Shown here: piece after piece, positions 6,816 to 14,390 of the stretch
How positions within the stretch are numbered: position 1 is the first letter of the stretch
How the letters are laid out: each line of letters begins with the position of its first letter
Source: Chloroflexota bacterium
GTDB lineage: Bacteria > Chloroflexota > Anaerolineae > Anaerolineales > Villigracilaceae
Reading direction: 5' to 3'
Assembly: GCA_021787595.1 (NCBI GenBank)
Contig: JAJYLQ010000027.1
Coordinates: forward strand, 1-44,931
Length of the DNA stretch: 44,931 bases
Made by a program: the position numbers and the translations under genes
The notes under the pieces: model-generated
Database searches by the model: none
The model's input: the letters and a program-made list of their open reading frames with translations, nothing else
What the model was told of the DNA's origin: nothing

Positions 6816-9653
6816 ATGAAAAAGTGGGTTTACTTGTTCAATGAGTTCAAGGATGTGGAAAAAGCTGCCGGCGGTGATTGGGATGATGTAAAGGCTCTTG
6901 TAGGAGGCAAAGGAGCGGGCTTATTCGATATGACGCGCGCAGGCGTGCCTGTGCCGCCATTTCTCACGGCCACGACCGAAGCGTGCAATGAATACCAGCG
7001 GTTGGGCCGGTTCCCGGCAGGGATGTGGGATCAGGAATTGAAGGCGTTGAAGGAAGTCGAGAAGAAAGCCGGTAAGAAGTTTGGCGACCCGAAGAATCCG
7101 CTGCTGGTGTCGTGCCGCTCCGGCGCGAAGTTTTCCATGCCGGGCATGATGGATACCGTCCTGAACATCGGCCTGACCGATCAAACCGCGGAGGGGTTGG
7201 CGAAGTCAACGGGCAACCCGCGCTTCGTCTACGACTCGTACCGGCGCCTGGTCGAGATGTTCGGCACGGTTGTGTTGGGAATCCCCGACGAGGCATTCGA
7301 AGAACCGCTCAAGGAATACAAAGCCAGAAAAGGCTATAAACTCGATGTCGAGATGACCGCCGATGATTGGAAGGAAATGGTTCGCGCCTTCCGTGAAGTG
7401 GTCGGGAAACAGAAGGGATTCGACTTCCCGCAGGATCCGTACAAACAGCTTGAGTTGGCGACCGAAGCGGTCTTCAAATCCTGGAATGGCAAACGCGCCA
7501 TTGATTACCGCAACCACGAACACATTCCGCATGATCTCGGCACGGCAGTCAACATCGTGACGATGGTCTTCGGCAACATGGGCGACGACTCCGGCACAGG
7601 CGTGGCGTTCACGCGCAACCCGTCCACTGGCGAGAAGAAGATGATGGGTGAGTATCTGCTCAACGCGCAGGGCGAGGATGTGGTCGCGGGCATCCGCAAC
7701 ACGGACCAGATCGAAAACCTGAAAGGCCGCATGCCCGATGTGTATGAACAATTCATGGAAATCACGTCCAGACTCGAGACGCATTACAAAGATATGCAGG
7801 ATGTGGAGTTCACCATCGAGCGCAGCAAGTTGTGGATGCTGCAAACGCGCGTTGGCAAGCGGACGGCGAAATCCGCGGTCAAGATCGCGGTGGATATGGC
7901 GAATGAGGGACTCATCACGAAAGAGCAAGCCGTCCAACGCGTCACACCGGACCAGGTGGATGCCTTGCTTCATCCGCAGTTCGATTCGCAGGCTTTGAAG
8001 GATGCCGAGAAAAAAGGCGCGCTGTTTGCCAAAGGCGTGAACGCTTCGCCTGGCGCGGCGGTCGGACAAATCTACTTCGATGCGGATACCGCCGAAAAGA
8101 TGGCGAAGGAAAACAAACAGGATGTCATCATGGTGCGTCCGTTCACCAAGCCCGATGATGTGCACGGCATGATCGCTGCCAAAGGCGTGCTGACCAGCGA
8201 AGGCGGCGCGACGTCACATGCGGCGGTCGTCGCTCGCCAATTCGGAATTCCATGCGTGGTCGGCGCTTCGATGATTGCGATTGATCTTGAAAAGCGCGTG
8301 ATGTCCGTTGCGGAAAAAACGGTCAAAGAAGGCGAGTGGATCTCAGTGGATGGCACGACGGGCAATGTGTTCATTGGCAAAATCCCGATGACCGCGCCTT
8401 CGCTGGAAGAACAAACCGAATTGATGACTCTGCTCAAATGGGCAGACGACATTTCCGCCCGCAGAGATATCCGTACCGCGCCGAAAGGCTGGCCGACGCG
8501 CGGGCTTCAAGTCTGGGCGAACGCGGATTATCCAAAGGATGCGCGCCGCGCCCGTTCGTATGGCGCGGTCGGTATCGGTCTATGTCGCACCGAGCACATG
8601 TTCTTCGAGCCGGAACGCTTACCGATTGTCCAACGCATGATCCTCGCTGAATCAAGCGCCGAGCGAACCATGGCGTTGAATGAATTGCTTCCGACTCAGC
8701 GTAAAGACTTCGATGGCTTGTTCGAAGCGATGGATGGTTATCCGGTCATCATCCGTTTGATTGACCCGCCGCTGCATGAATTCATGCCGTCCGAGGAAGC
8801 ATTGCTCGAAGAAGTGATCACGATGCGGGTGAAAGGCGACCCTTCGACAGGCTCAGGGCAAGCGGCTGGCCTCGCGGAAAAAGAAAAATTGTTGAAGTCA
8901 ATTCAAGCGATGCACGAATCGAACCCGATGATGGGTTTGCGCGGCGTGCGTTTGAGCATCGCCATGCCGGAGATCGTCGAGATGCAAGTGCGCGCCATCT
9001 TCGAAGCCGCCGCGGATTGCACCTTGCGGGGCATCGTGGTCAAGCCCGAAGTGATGATTCCCCTGACCGGCACGGTGAAGGAACTCGAATGGATCCAGCC
9101 GCGACTCGAACGTATCGCTGCAACGGTGATGGATGAAAAGAAAGTCAAGTTCCATTATAAATTTGGCACGATGATCGAAATCCCGCGCGCCGCAGTGACC
9201 GCGGCGGAGATCGCCACGCACGCGCAGTTCTTTTCGTTCGGCACGAACGACCTGACGCAGATGACCTTCGGTTATTCGCGGGATGACGCCGAACGCAACT
9301 TCCTCGTCACGTACGTGGAGCAGGGTATCCTGCCGAAGAATCCGTTCCAGACGTTGGACCGCGACGGCGTGGGACGCTTGATGAAGATGGCGATTGCCGA
9401 TGGACGCACGACCCGGCCCGAACTCGAAGTGGGCATCTGCGGCGAGCATGGCGGCGATCCCGAATCGATTGAATGGTGCCACATGATCGGCAACAACTAT
9501 GTGAGCTGCTCGCCGTTCCGTGTGCCGATTGCGCGTCTTGCTGCCGCACATGTGGCGTTGAAACATAAAACGCAAGAAGCAAAACGCAAAGTGCAACGAG
9601 CAAAGCCGAAAGCGGTAAAGAAAGCAAAAGCGAAGACGGCAAAACGCAAATAG
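6816..9653 (+). CDS. ppdK: Pyruvate, phosphate dikinase
   Basis: Interconverts pyruvate, ATP and Pi with PEP, AMP and PPi. N-terminal ATP-grasp half: LVGGKGAGLFDM, SCRSGAKFSMPGMMDTVLNIG. Swivelling phospho-His domain: GGATSHAAVVARQFGIPCVVG (His468). C-terminal TIM barrel: catalytic Cys875 in GICGEHGGDP, also GTNDLTQMTFGYSRDDAE. AGGAGG at 6806-6811 sets the start. Two oddities: the repeat-derived DPSTGSGQA (about residues 675-683), and a basic tail of ~35 residues after AHVAL (KPKAVKKAKAKTAKRK), which the ~880-residue family usually lacks. With fhs and ETF nearby this fits a fermentative or anaerobic central metabolism. Confidence 0.96.
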   Translation: MKKWVYLFNEFKDVEKAAGGDWDDVKALVGGKGAGLFDMTRAGVPVPPFLTATTEACNEYQRLGRFPAGMWDQELKALKEVEKKAGKKFGDPKNPLLVSCRSGAKFSMPGMMDTVLNIGLTDQTAEGLAKSTGNPRFVYDSYRRLVEMFGTVVLGIPDEAFEEPLKEYKARKGYKLDVEMTADDWKEMVRAFREVVGKQKGFDFPQDPYKQLELATEAVFKSWNGKRAIDYRNHEHIPHDLGTAVNIVTMVFGNMGDDSGTGVAFTRNPSTGEKKMMGEYLLNAQGEDVVAGIRNTDQIENLKGRMPDVYEQFMEITSRLETHYKDMQDVEFTIERSKLWMLQTRVGKRTAKSAVKIAVDMANEGLITKEQAVQRVTPDQVDALLHPQFDSQALKDAEKKGALFAKGVNASPGAAVGQIYFDADTAEKMAKENKQDVIMVRPFTKPDDVHGMIAAKGVLTSEGGATSHAAVVARQFGIPCVVGASMIAIDLEKRVMSVAEKTVKEGEWISVDGTTGNVFIGKIPMTAPSLEEQTELMTLLKWADDISARRDIRTAPKGWPTRGLQVWANADYPKDARRARSYGAVGIGLCRTEHMFFEPERLPIVQRMILAESSAERTMALNELLPTQRKDFDGLFEAMDGYPVIIRLIDPPLHEFMPSEEALLEEVITMRVKGDPSTGSGQAAGLAEKEKLLKSIQAMHESNPMMGLRGVRLSIAMPEIVEMQVRAIFEAAADCTLRGIVVKPEVMIPLTGTVKELEWIQPRLERIAATVMDEKKVKFHYKFGTMIEIPRAAVTAAEIATHAQFFSFGTNDLTQMTFGYSRDDAERNFLVTYVEQGILPKNPFQTLDRDGVGRLMKMAIADGRTTRPELEVGICGEHGGDPESIEWCHMIGNNYVSCSPFRVPIARLAAAHVALKHKTQEAKRKVQRAKPKAVKKAKAKTAKRK
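8840..8863 (+). repeat. Dispersed repeat inside ppdK, in frame
   Basis: CCCTTCGACAGGCTCAGGGC followed by AAGC is a common short genomic repeat. Here it is translated as PSTGSGQA between the LRVKG and LAEKEKLL segments, which in other PPDKs lie close together. Related copies are at 275-305 and 9658-9682. Confidence 0.85.
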
Positions 9654-9657
9654 TAAA

Positions 9658-9682
9658 CCCCTTCGATAAACTCAGGGCAAGC
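9658..9682 (+). repeat. Degenerate copy of the CCTTCGACAGGCTCAGGGC repeat
   Basis: CCCCTTCGATAAACTCAGGG, starting at 9658 just after the ppdK stop and followed by CAAGC, matches the repeat inside ppdK with a few changes. Confidence 0.7.
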
Positions 9683-9685
9683 GCA

Positions 9686-9725
9686 AAGACTTCCGAAGTT
9701 TCAAAACTTCGGAAGTCTTATTTAG
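9686..9725 (+). terminator. Perfect hairpin after ppdK, likely terminator
   Basis: AAGACTTCCGAAGTTT (9686-9701) pairs over 16 bases with its inverse at 9704-9719, leaving a minimal loop, then ATTTAG. It could also be a member of a dispersed palindrome family, but its place after the stop suits termination in either direction. Confidence 0.65.
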
Positions 9726-9744
9726 TCGGGTCGCGCGATAATTA

Positions 9745-9772
9745 TGCCGCCGGGATTAAAATCCCTGCTCAG
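9745..9772. repeat. Short dispersed repeat (GCGGGATTAAAATCCC type)
   Basis: GCCGCCGGGATTAAAATCCC, then TGCTCAG, resembles the segment at 41561-41586 between the two MITEs (GCCGGCGGATTGAAATCC then TGCCTCAG). No gene is seen between 9654 and 9827. Confidence 0.6.
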
Positions 9773-9827
9773 TTCGTGAAAGGGCAGTCCGCAGAATTGA
9801 GGTGTACAGTAGCGGGACGCTGATGTG

Positions 9828-10424
9828 CTACTGGCCGGGTTGCCAGTGAATCAAAGAGGTTAGCTGTATCTGTTTTGCAAGATCATAAGCAGTCGACAGA
9901 TCGCTGTCGTTCTCGACGAATACGCGGCCAACCACGAGCACCGCATTGTTCGGCGAGGATATTTGCTTCATTCCCTGTGGCACGGCTCCTTTCCATTTCG
10001 GCCCTGTAATGAGGTAATCACCAGCTTTCGTGCCCGTGGTGCGTTTGCCGACGTAGGCGAAGTTGATGTTCTTCGATGGATCGGTGAATTGCACGCTGTA
10101 GTAGCGTCCGGCCATCTCCGGCACATGCAACACCTGCGATCCTTTGCTCAAATCGAGCCAACCGACCGTGTAGAGCGTGTCGCGGTTTGTGCCGTAGCTC
10201 ATCAGCTTCGAGCTTCCCGGCGGCAGCGGCGTAAAGGGATCTGCAAAAAGTTTTTGCGGTTGCGTATAGAGCGTATTGACCGGGATGGGGCCATCGCCGA
10301 ACCCTTGAGAGAGAGCGGCTCTCTTGTATATGGACAGCATGAGGCGCGGCAACAGGTAGGTGACGAGAAGCCATGTTGCCACACAGATCGCGCTGAATAT
10401 GAGTAAGTGTTCCATAGGTATCAT
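9828..10424 (-). CDS. DUF1254 domain protein, membrane-anchored
   Basis: Starts MIPMEHLLIFSAICVATWLL, a single N-terminal membrane segment (about residues 5-27). The DUF1254 core follows: GDGPIPVNTLYTQPQ, RDTLYTVGWLDLSKG, VLHVPEMAGRYYSVQFTDP and AGDYLITGPKWKG. DUF1254 proteins usually occur with DUF1214, fused or adjacent; their biochemical role is not established. The ATG at 10424 overlaps the TGA of the preceding reading frame (ATGA), so translation is coupled to the interrupted glycosidase-like gene. A further ATG at 10415 is possible. The tail ends in LIHWQPGQ, with no second domain. Confidence 0.82.
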   Translation of the reverse strand: MIPMEHLLIFSAICVATWLLVTYLLPRLMLSIYKRAALSQGFGDGPIPVNTLYTQPQKLFADPFTPLPPGSSKLMSYGTNRDTLYTVGWLDLSKGSQVLHVPEMAGRYYSVQFTDPSKNINFAYVGKRTTGTKAGDYLITGPKWKGAVPQGMKQISSPNNAVLVVGRVFVENDSDLSTAYDLAKQIQLTSLIHWQPGQ

Positions 10425-11389
10425 TTTGTTCTGACGGCCGGCGGTAAATTGATCTCTAGGCATCCTGTGGTGAATGTGAATGGATGATACCTCCCCGCAA
10501 AAAATACCCACGCCCTGTCTCCGTTATCCTCGAATGCAAGTGAGGGCTTGAACGGGCCCCCGTGCCAACCCTTATCCTCTGCCGTCATGATCTGCACCGG
10601 TTCGCTCCAATCAGACAAAACTCCCGATGGCCTCTTCACGTGGCACCACCATAACCCCATCTCCGGAGGAGGCTCGCCCGCACCCGCATGCACGCGGGAG
10701 AAAATTGCATCGAATCCGCTGTCTCGCTCCCGCACGCAAAAATCGAACATTTTCATTGCTTCCGGAGCAAAGGGCGTATGCGCTCCCCAGTGCACTCCGT
10801 CTTAGCTTTCCGCATAGCCATGTATCAGATAGTTGTCTCGATTCGCTCCGGCGACGTACCATATCTTCCATATACCATCGTGCCAAATGAGATTCGGCTC
10901 ATAAACGCTTCCACGCTCCCACTCTTTATTTGCTGAAAAACAAGGCGTGGTCTGATCGATCCATTGTGTGCTGTCCCATTCCAAATAGCCAATCGAATAC
11001 GGCCCACTGATGGATTCTGCTGCTCCGGCATAGTAGATGCGCTCCACCCATTCCCGTTTTTTGGAATCCCATCCTTTGACATACGACGGACAGTGTCTCC
11101 CTCCTCCGCCATCCCATACGGAACTACGGCTCGCCCTTGCGAGCGGCTGTAATTCGCCATTGGTATCTCGAACCGGAGACCATCCCTGCGCAGATAGAGG
11201 CGTCCCTTGCGGCAGCGTAGCGCTGAATATGTTGGGCGCGCCCTGCCCATGCGCCTGGCCGGCGTTGAACATGCACCACTGGTAATTGCGCAGGGTCACA
11301 CTAGGGTCGAGCAGCTCGTCGCCTGTATGACCCAGTGATCCATCCTGCGGATCGAATATCTTATGTTCAATTCCTGAAATATGCTTCAA
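10421..11389 (-). pseudogene. Beta-propeller glycosidase-like gene with an in-frame stop
   Basis: Two consecutive ORFs in the same minus-strand frame (11389-10802 and 10795-10421) join across a single TAA at 10802-10804. The joined text reads HGYAES, stop, DGVHWGAHTPF, where five-bladed propeller glycosidases commonly have SxDGxxW; GAA to TAA is a one-base change. Other propeller-like segments are SVYEPNLIWHDGIWKIWYVAG and WHGGPFKPSL. The first codon is a TTG (MKHISGIEHKIF) with a stop five codons upstream, so the N-terminus may also be shortened. No signal peptide is visible. Substrate unknown. A sequencing error or stop readthrough remain possible. Confidence 0.7.
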
Positions 11390-11396
11390 TGCGTGA

Positions 11397-12065
11397 TCAT
11401 TTCACTTCGACGACCGGCGGTATTTTGTACTCGCGGTTAAGAATCGCCGCGCCGGGTATATACACGCGCAGCCAGAGTATGAAATTTCCCGTCGGTGCCG
11501 GAAGCCAGTTCGACTCATGACCTGCTGGAGCGTCGTGCTGGAGGTAAATATCTAATGAGCCGTCGGCGTTCGGCACGAGACCCGAGCGGTCGCCCACGTT
11601 GTAGCGATTGAGTGAATTCGGCACGTAGTGGTTTTTCGCATCGCCCATGGTGAGCGACCAGAACGCATCGTTGGGCGGAAACTGTCCTGCGGGGAAGTGC
11701 ATGACGTAGTCCTGCGCTCCGGAGAGCGTCCGGCCCGCGCCGTCCGCGTTCGCAAACCAATACATCGCTTCGGCAGGGACGCATATCGGGCCGACAAACA
11801 CCAACGCTTGCGCGGCCCGCAGGAACATGCCGTTGCCGGGCTCGCCGCATCCGTACATGGTGACCCAGCCATTTGTTTTCGTGCCGTTGAGCCTCCCGTA
11901 CGCCACGGCTGTGGCAACCGCGAGCCCGAAGCCAATGAGGATGCCTTGTATGACGTCGCTTTGCACGGTTCTCGAACTCAAATCGGCAAAGAAGAACAAG
12001 CGGATGAGGAACACGACGCATACCACGCCGACGATGGCTATAATGTACGTGTAGGTTTTGCTCAT
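11397..12065 (-). CDS. DUF1214 domain protein, membrane-anchored
   Basis: N-terminal hydrophobic segments at residues 5-28 (YIIAIVGVVCVVFLIRLFFF) and about 38-57 (VIQGILIGFGLAVATAVAYG). The DUF1214 signature then runs to the end: EAMYWFANADGAGRTL, DYVMHFPAGQFPPNDAFWSLTMGD, NRYNVGDRSGLVPNADGSLDIY, ESNWLPAPTGNFILWLRVY. The usual partner is DUF1254; here the upstream DUF1254 gene is only a remnant (12071-12280), while an apparently complete one lies downstream at 9828. The gene looks intact, with a stop six bases after the upstream fragment's frame ends. Function unknown. Confidence 0.85.
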   Translation of the reverse strand: MSKTYTYIIAIVGVVCVVFLIRLFFFADLSSRTVQSDVIQGILIGFGLAVATAVAYGRLNGTKTNGWVTMYGCGEPGNGMFLRAAQALVFVGPICVPAEAMYWFANADGAGRTLSGAQDYVMHFPAGQFPPNDAFWSLTMGDAKNHYVPNSLNRYNVGDRSGLVPNADGSLDIYLQHDAPAGHESNWLPAPTGNFILWLRVYIPGAAILNREYKIPPVVEVK

Positions 12066-12070
12066 ATTAT

Positions 12071-12280
12071 TTATATTATCACTTTTGGCTTAGCGGCATG
12101 TGCTGTAATTTGCTTCGCAAGGTCACAAGCAGTCAAGAGATCACTGTCGCTGTAGACGAGGATGCGGCCGAGCACCGAGTTGTTCGGCGAGGCTATCTGT
12201 GTCATGCCGCTCGGTGTCTGTCCTTTCCAGCCGGGACCGGTGATGAGGTAGTCGCCCGCCTGCGCAGGGAATTTATTCCA
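12071..12280 (-). pseudogene. C-terminal fragment of a DUF1254 gene
   Basis: One open frame on the minus strand reads AGDYLITGPGWKGQTPSGM, QIASPNNSVLGRILVY, DSDLLTACDLAKQI and stops at 12071-12073. It closely parallels the end of the intact DUF1254 gene at 9828 (AGDYLITGPKWKG, QISSPNNAVL, DSDLSTAYDLAKQI). Similarity ends abruptly near 12280, where sequence leading to the MNT gene begins. The N-terminal two thirds are missing, so this is a deletion remnant. Confidence 0.82.
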
Positions 12281-12351
12281 GCCGAGATTGAATTGATCAT
12301 ATACTCAAATGATTGTCCGCCGCAATAAATTGATATACAATACCTTATGAT

Positions 12352-12744
12352 ATGACGCTCCCAATCTCGTCCATCAAAGTAGCTGGTCTGCGCCGACCTG
12401 AAACGATCCCCGTGGGATTGAAAATGCCGGTGGGTAAATCTTTGCGTCCTGCCATACAAAAGATCGTCGAAGAATTGAATCCCGAAAAGATCATTCTATT
12501 CGGTTCTTATGCGTATGGCTCTCCGAATCCGCATAGCGATGTGGATTTATTGATTGTGATGAAAACGAGGGCGACGCTGAAAGAACGGAGTTGGGCGGTC
12601 TCGCGTTTATTATTGCCGCGTCCTTTCCCTGTGGATATTATCGTCAAGACACCGAAAGAAATTGATGATGCTTTGAAGTCAAACGATTTCTTTGTCGAAG
12701 AGATTCTCTCGCGTGGTAAGGTGCTATATGAGCGAAGCAAATGA
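12352..12744 (+). CDS. MNT-type nucleotidyltransferase (probable antitoxin of MNT/HEPN pair)
   Basis: Central motif GSYAYGSPNPHSDVDLLIV is the minimal nucleotidyltransferase signature (G-S-x10-D-x-D). Upstream is KIILF, and downstream FPVDIIVKTPKE supplies the third acidic position. In known systems the MNT protein neutralises the HEPN ribonuclease partner by adding AMP groups; the adjacent HEPN gene supports that role here. Translation may begin at 12352 or at the in-frame ATG 12424 (MPVGKSLRP), since the first 24 residues are not part of the domain. Confidence 0.85.
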   Translation: MTLPISSIKVAGLRRPETIPVGLKMPVGKSLRPAIQKIVEELNPEKIILFGSYAYGSPNPHSDVDLLIVMKTRATLKERSWAVSRLLLPRPFPVDIIVKTPKEIDDALKSNDFFVEEILSRGKVLYERSK

Positions 12745-13111
12745 TCCGCGCGCGTGGGCGAAGAAGGCGGAAGAAGATTATGAATTGGCGCGTTCCGCGT
12801 TGCTAAGAAAGAGACCTTTAACAACCGGTGCGTGTTTCCACGCCCAGCAATGCGTTGAAAAATATGTGAAGGCTATGCTGATTTCAAAAGGCGCGGAATT
12901 TCCCAAGACGCATGATCTTCTGATGCTCAACAATCTGTGTTCAAACGCCGGAATCTTTTTGGAGATCAACCCGAAACTTTTGAACACACTTACTGATTAT
13001 GCAGTGCGTACACGTTATCCTGGCGAAGAACCAACCGAAGAAGATGCAAAAGAAGCGATGCAAATTATGAAATCGGTGAGGACTTTTGCGAAAAGTTTTT
13101 TGGGAATGTAA
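12728..13111 (+). CDS. HEPN domain protein (probable toxin of MNT/HEPN pair)
   Basis: The ATG at 12728 starts inside the end of the MNT gene, overlapping by 17 bases, which implies coupled translation. The all-helical HEPN pattern is clear: DPRAWAKKAEEDYELARSAL, then ACFHAQQCVEKYVKAMLISKG, then KTHDLLML. A C-terminal helix carries the RTRYPGEEPTEEDAKEAM stretch common in this subfamily. HEPN proteins are often RNases with an R-x4-6-H site. I do not see that motif cleanly, so this may be a non-cleaving version. 127 residues. Confidence 0.84.
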   Translation: MSEANDPRAWAKKAEEDYELARSALLRKRPLTTGACFHAQQCVEKYVKAMLISKGAEFPKTHDLLMLNNLCSNAGIFLEINPKLLNTLTDYAVRTRYPGEEPTEEDAKEAMQIMKSVRTFAKSFLGM

Positions 13112-13230
13112 GACCGATCATCCTCGTTGATCTGCATACTCACCCCTCATCTCTTCTGGCGAAACTTTGATGCCTTTGAAATTCTCGAAGGTCAGGTCGC
13201 GCGATTTGCAACTTTCACCCTAAAAAACAT

Positions 13231-13253
13231 GACCCATCCTGCAAGGATGGGTC
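13231..13253 (-). terminator. Terminator for the cold shock gene
   Basis: GACCCATCCT (13231-13240) and AGGATGGGTC (13244-13253) form a 10-bp stem with a 3-base loop. On the minus strand it is followed closely by TGTTTTTTAG. The space 13112-13230 holds no recognisable gene. Confidence 0.88.
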
Positions 13254-13292
13254 ACATATTGTATTCGCAAAATGGCGCCACAGCGCCGCGTC

Positions 13293-13505
13293 TTACGAAA
13301 TCACCACCACATTCGCGGCCTGCAAACCCTTCGGGCCTTCTTCGATGGAAAATTCCACCTTCTGTTCAGGCTCGAGCTTGCGATAGCCTTCCATCTGCAA
13401 TGCGGAATAATGGACGAACACATCCTCTCCGCCTTCGCGGCCAATGAAGCCGTAGCCCTTGGTGGCATTGAACCACTTGACGGTGCCGGTATAACGTTCT
13501 GACAT
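13293..13505 (-). CDS. Cold shock protein (CspA family)
   Basis: A 70-residue single OB-fold protein that binds single-stranded RNA or DNA. RNP1 is KGYGFIG (16-22) and RNP2 is VFVHY (29-33). The opening [12 protein letters not shown] is characteristic. AGGAGAAAAG precedes the ATG. A promoter at 13586-13612 would give an ~75-base leader, in keeping with the structured leaders known for cold shock genes. Confidence 0.96.
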   Translation of the reverse strand: MSERYTGTVKWFNATKGYGFIGREGGEDVFVHYSALQMEGYRKLEPEQKVEFSIEEGPKGLQAANVVVIS

Positions 13506-13585
13506 CTTACTTTTCTCCTGCCAAAAAAATTATCCCGCTGCCTGGTGTCGCTTTCGCATCAGACGATCACGGGACGTGGCACAAG

Positions 13586-13612
13586 ATTATCATGCCCGTT
13601 TTGACGTGTCAA
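13586..13612 (-). promoter_or_regulatory. Possible cold shock gene promoter
   Basis: On the minus strand, TTGACA (13612-13607) and GATAAT (13591-13586) with a 15-base spacer, slightly short. It overlaps the end of the PHP gene and leaves an untranslated leader of roughly 75 bases. Confidence 0.5.
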
Positions 13613-14282
13613 GACGGAAATTAATTTTCTTGCGGAGGGTCGCATAACGCGACGTTAAGTGGACCCACGGCGGCGACCAGCGCGTCTGGAATTTTGCATG
13701 GCGGATGACCTTCCGCATCTCATCCGGACCCTCGAACGGCTCCAGCAAAACCAGGCTTCGACCCAGCTCGAAAGCCGCGTGCGCGTCCGAACCGACGGTG
13801 CCCGCGAGATCATGCTTCCTTGCAAATTCCGCCGCACGCCGATTAAAGACCGGGCGCATACAGCGCGAGTTAAAAACTTCAATCGTATCTACGAATGGAA
13901 TGATCTCTAGCAAATCTTCTTCCTTCCATCCGCCGCTGCGCCATTCATCGAACGGATGCGATACGCTGATGAACGCTCCCTGCTCGCGCAAGCGCCGGAT
14001 CGTTTCCTGCGGCGGGAGCATCGCCGGAATCTCCGCCGTCACGAACGCGGCCAGGATTTCGCCGCGCGTGGTCATAACCTCCTCGCCGACGATCACGCGC
14101 TCCGGGTCGAGCTTTTGTGCCGCCCGCGCCCCCGCAATCGTGTTGTGGTCCGTGACGACAACGCGGTCAATTCCCTTGCGCTCGCACGCTGCAACCAAAT
14201 CCGCCGGACGGATAAGGGAGTCCTTGGAAAAAAGGGTGTGACAATGAAACTCAACGGAAAGAAATGGGGTAAATTGTGACAT
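13590..14282 (-). CDS. PHP-domain metal-dependent phosphoesterase
   Basis: Metal-binding motifs of the PHP superfamily appear in order: EFHCHTLFSKD (His13, His15), TDHNT (Asp45, His46), GEEV, SVSHPFDEW and GTVGSDAH. The compact 230-residue form resembles YciV/TrpH-like phosphoesterases, which act on 3',5'-nucleotide phosphates or short RNA; the exact substrate is unknown. The start at 14282 has only eight bases between it and the -35 box of the divergent SPFH operon, so the two genes may influence each other. Confidence 0.88.
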   Translation of the reverse strand: MSQFTPFLSVEFHCHTLFSKDSLIRPADLVAACERKGIDRVVVTDHNTIAGARAAQKLDPERVIVGEEVMTTRGEILAAFVTAEIPAMLPPQETIRRLREQGAFISVSHPFDEWRSGGWKEEDLLEIIPFVDTIEVFNSRCMRPVFNRRAAEFARKHDLAGTVGSDAHAAFELGRSLVLLEPFEGPDEMRKVIRHAKFQTRWSPPWVHLTSRYATLRKKINFRLDTSKRA

Positions 14283-14289
14283 AGGCTAC

Positions 14290-14317
14290 TTGACAAACCA
14301 GATGGGGGGAGTATACT
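14290..14317 (+). promoter_or_regulatory. Strong promoter for the SPFH gene cluster
   Basis: TTGACA (14290-14295) and TATACT (14312-14317) with a 16-base spacer. The expected start is near 14324, giving a 67-base leader. Within the leader ATTCCT (14363-14368) can pair with AGGAAT at the ribosome site and start codon, so translation might be gated. Confidence 0.75.
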
Positions 14318-14390
14318 AAATTCCAGTCAACGAAGCTGGGTTTATTCAGAATTTTGCTCACGATTCCTACGTAAAAATTGGGATAGAGGA

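Noticed and set aside
7206-8165. 319-codon open frame on the minus strand
   Set aside because: Shadow of ppdK caused by high GC.
13127-13447. 106-codon plus-strand frame
   Set aside because: Runs across the cold shock terminator and antisense to the cold shock gene.
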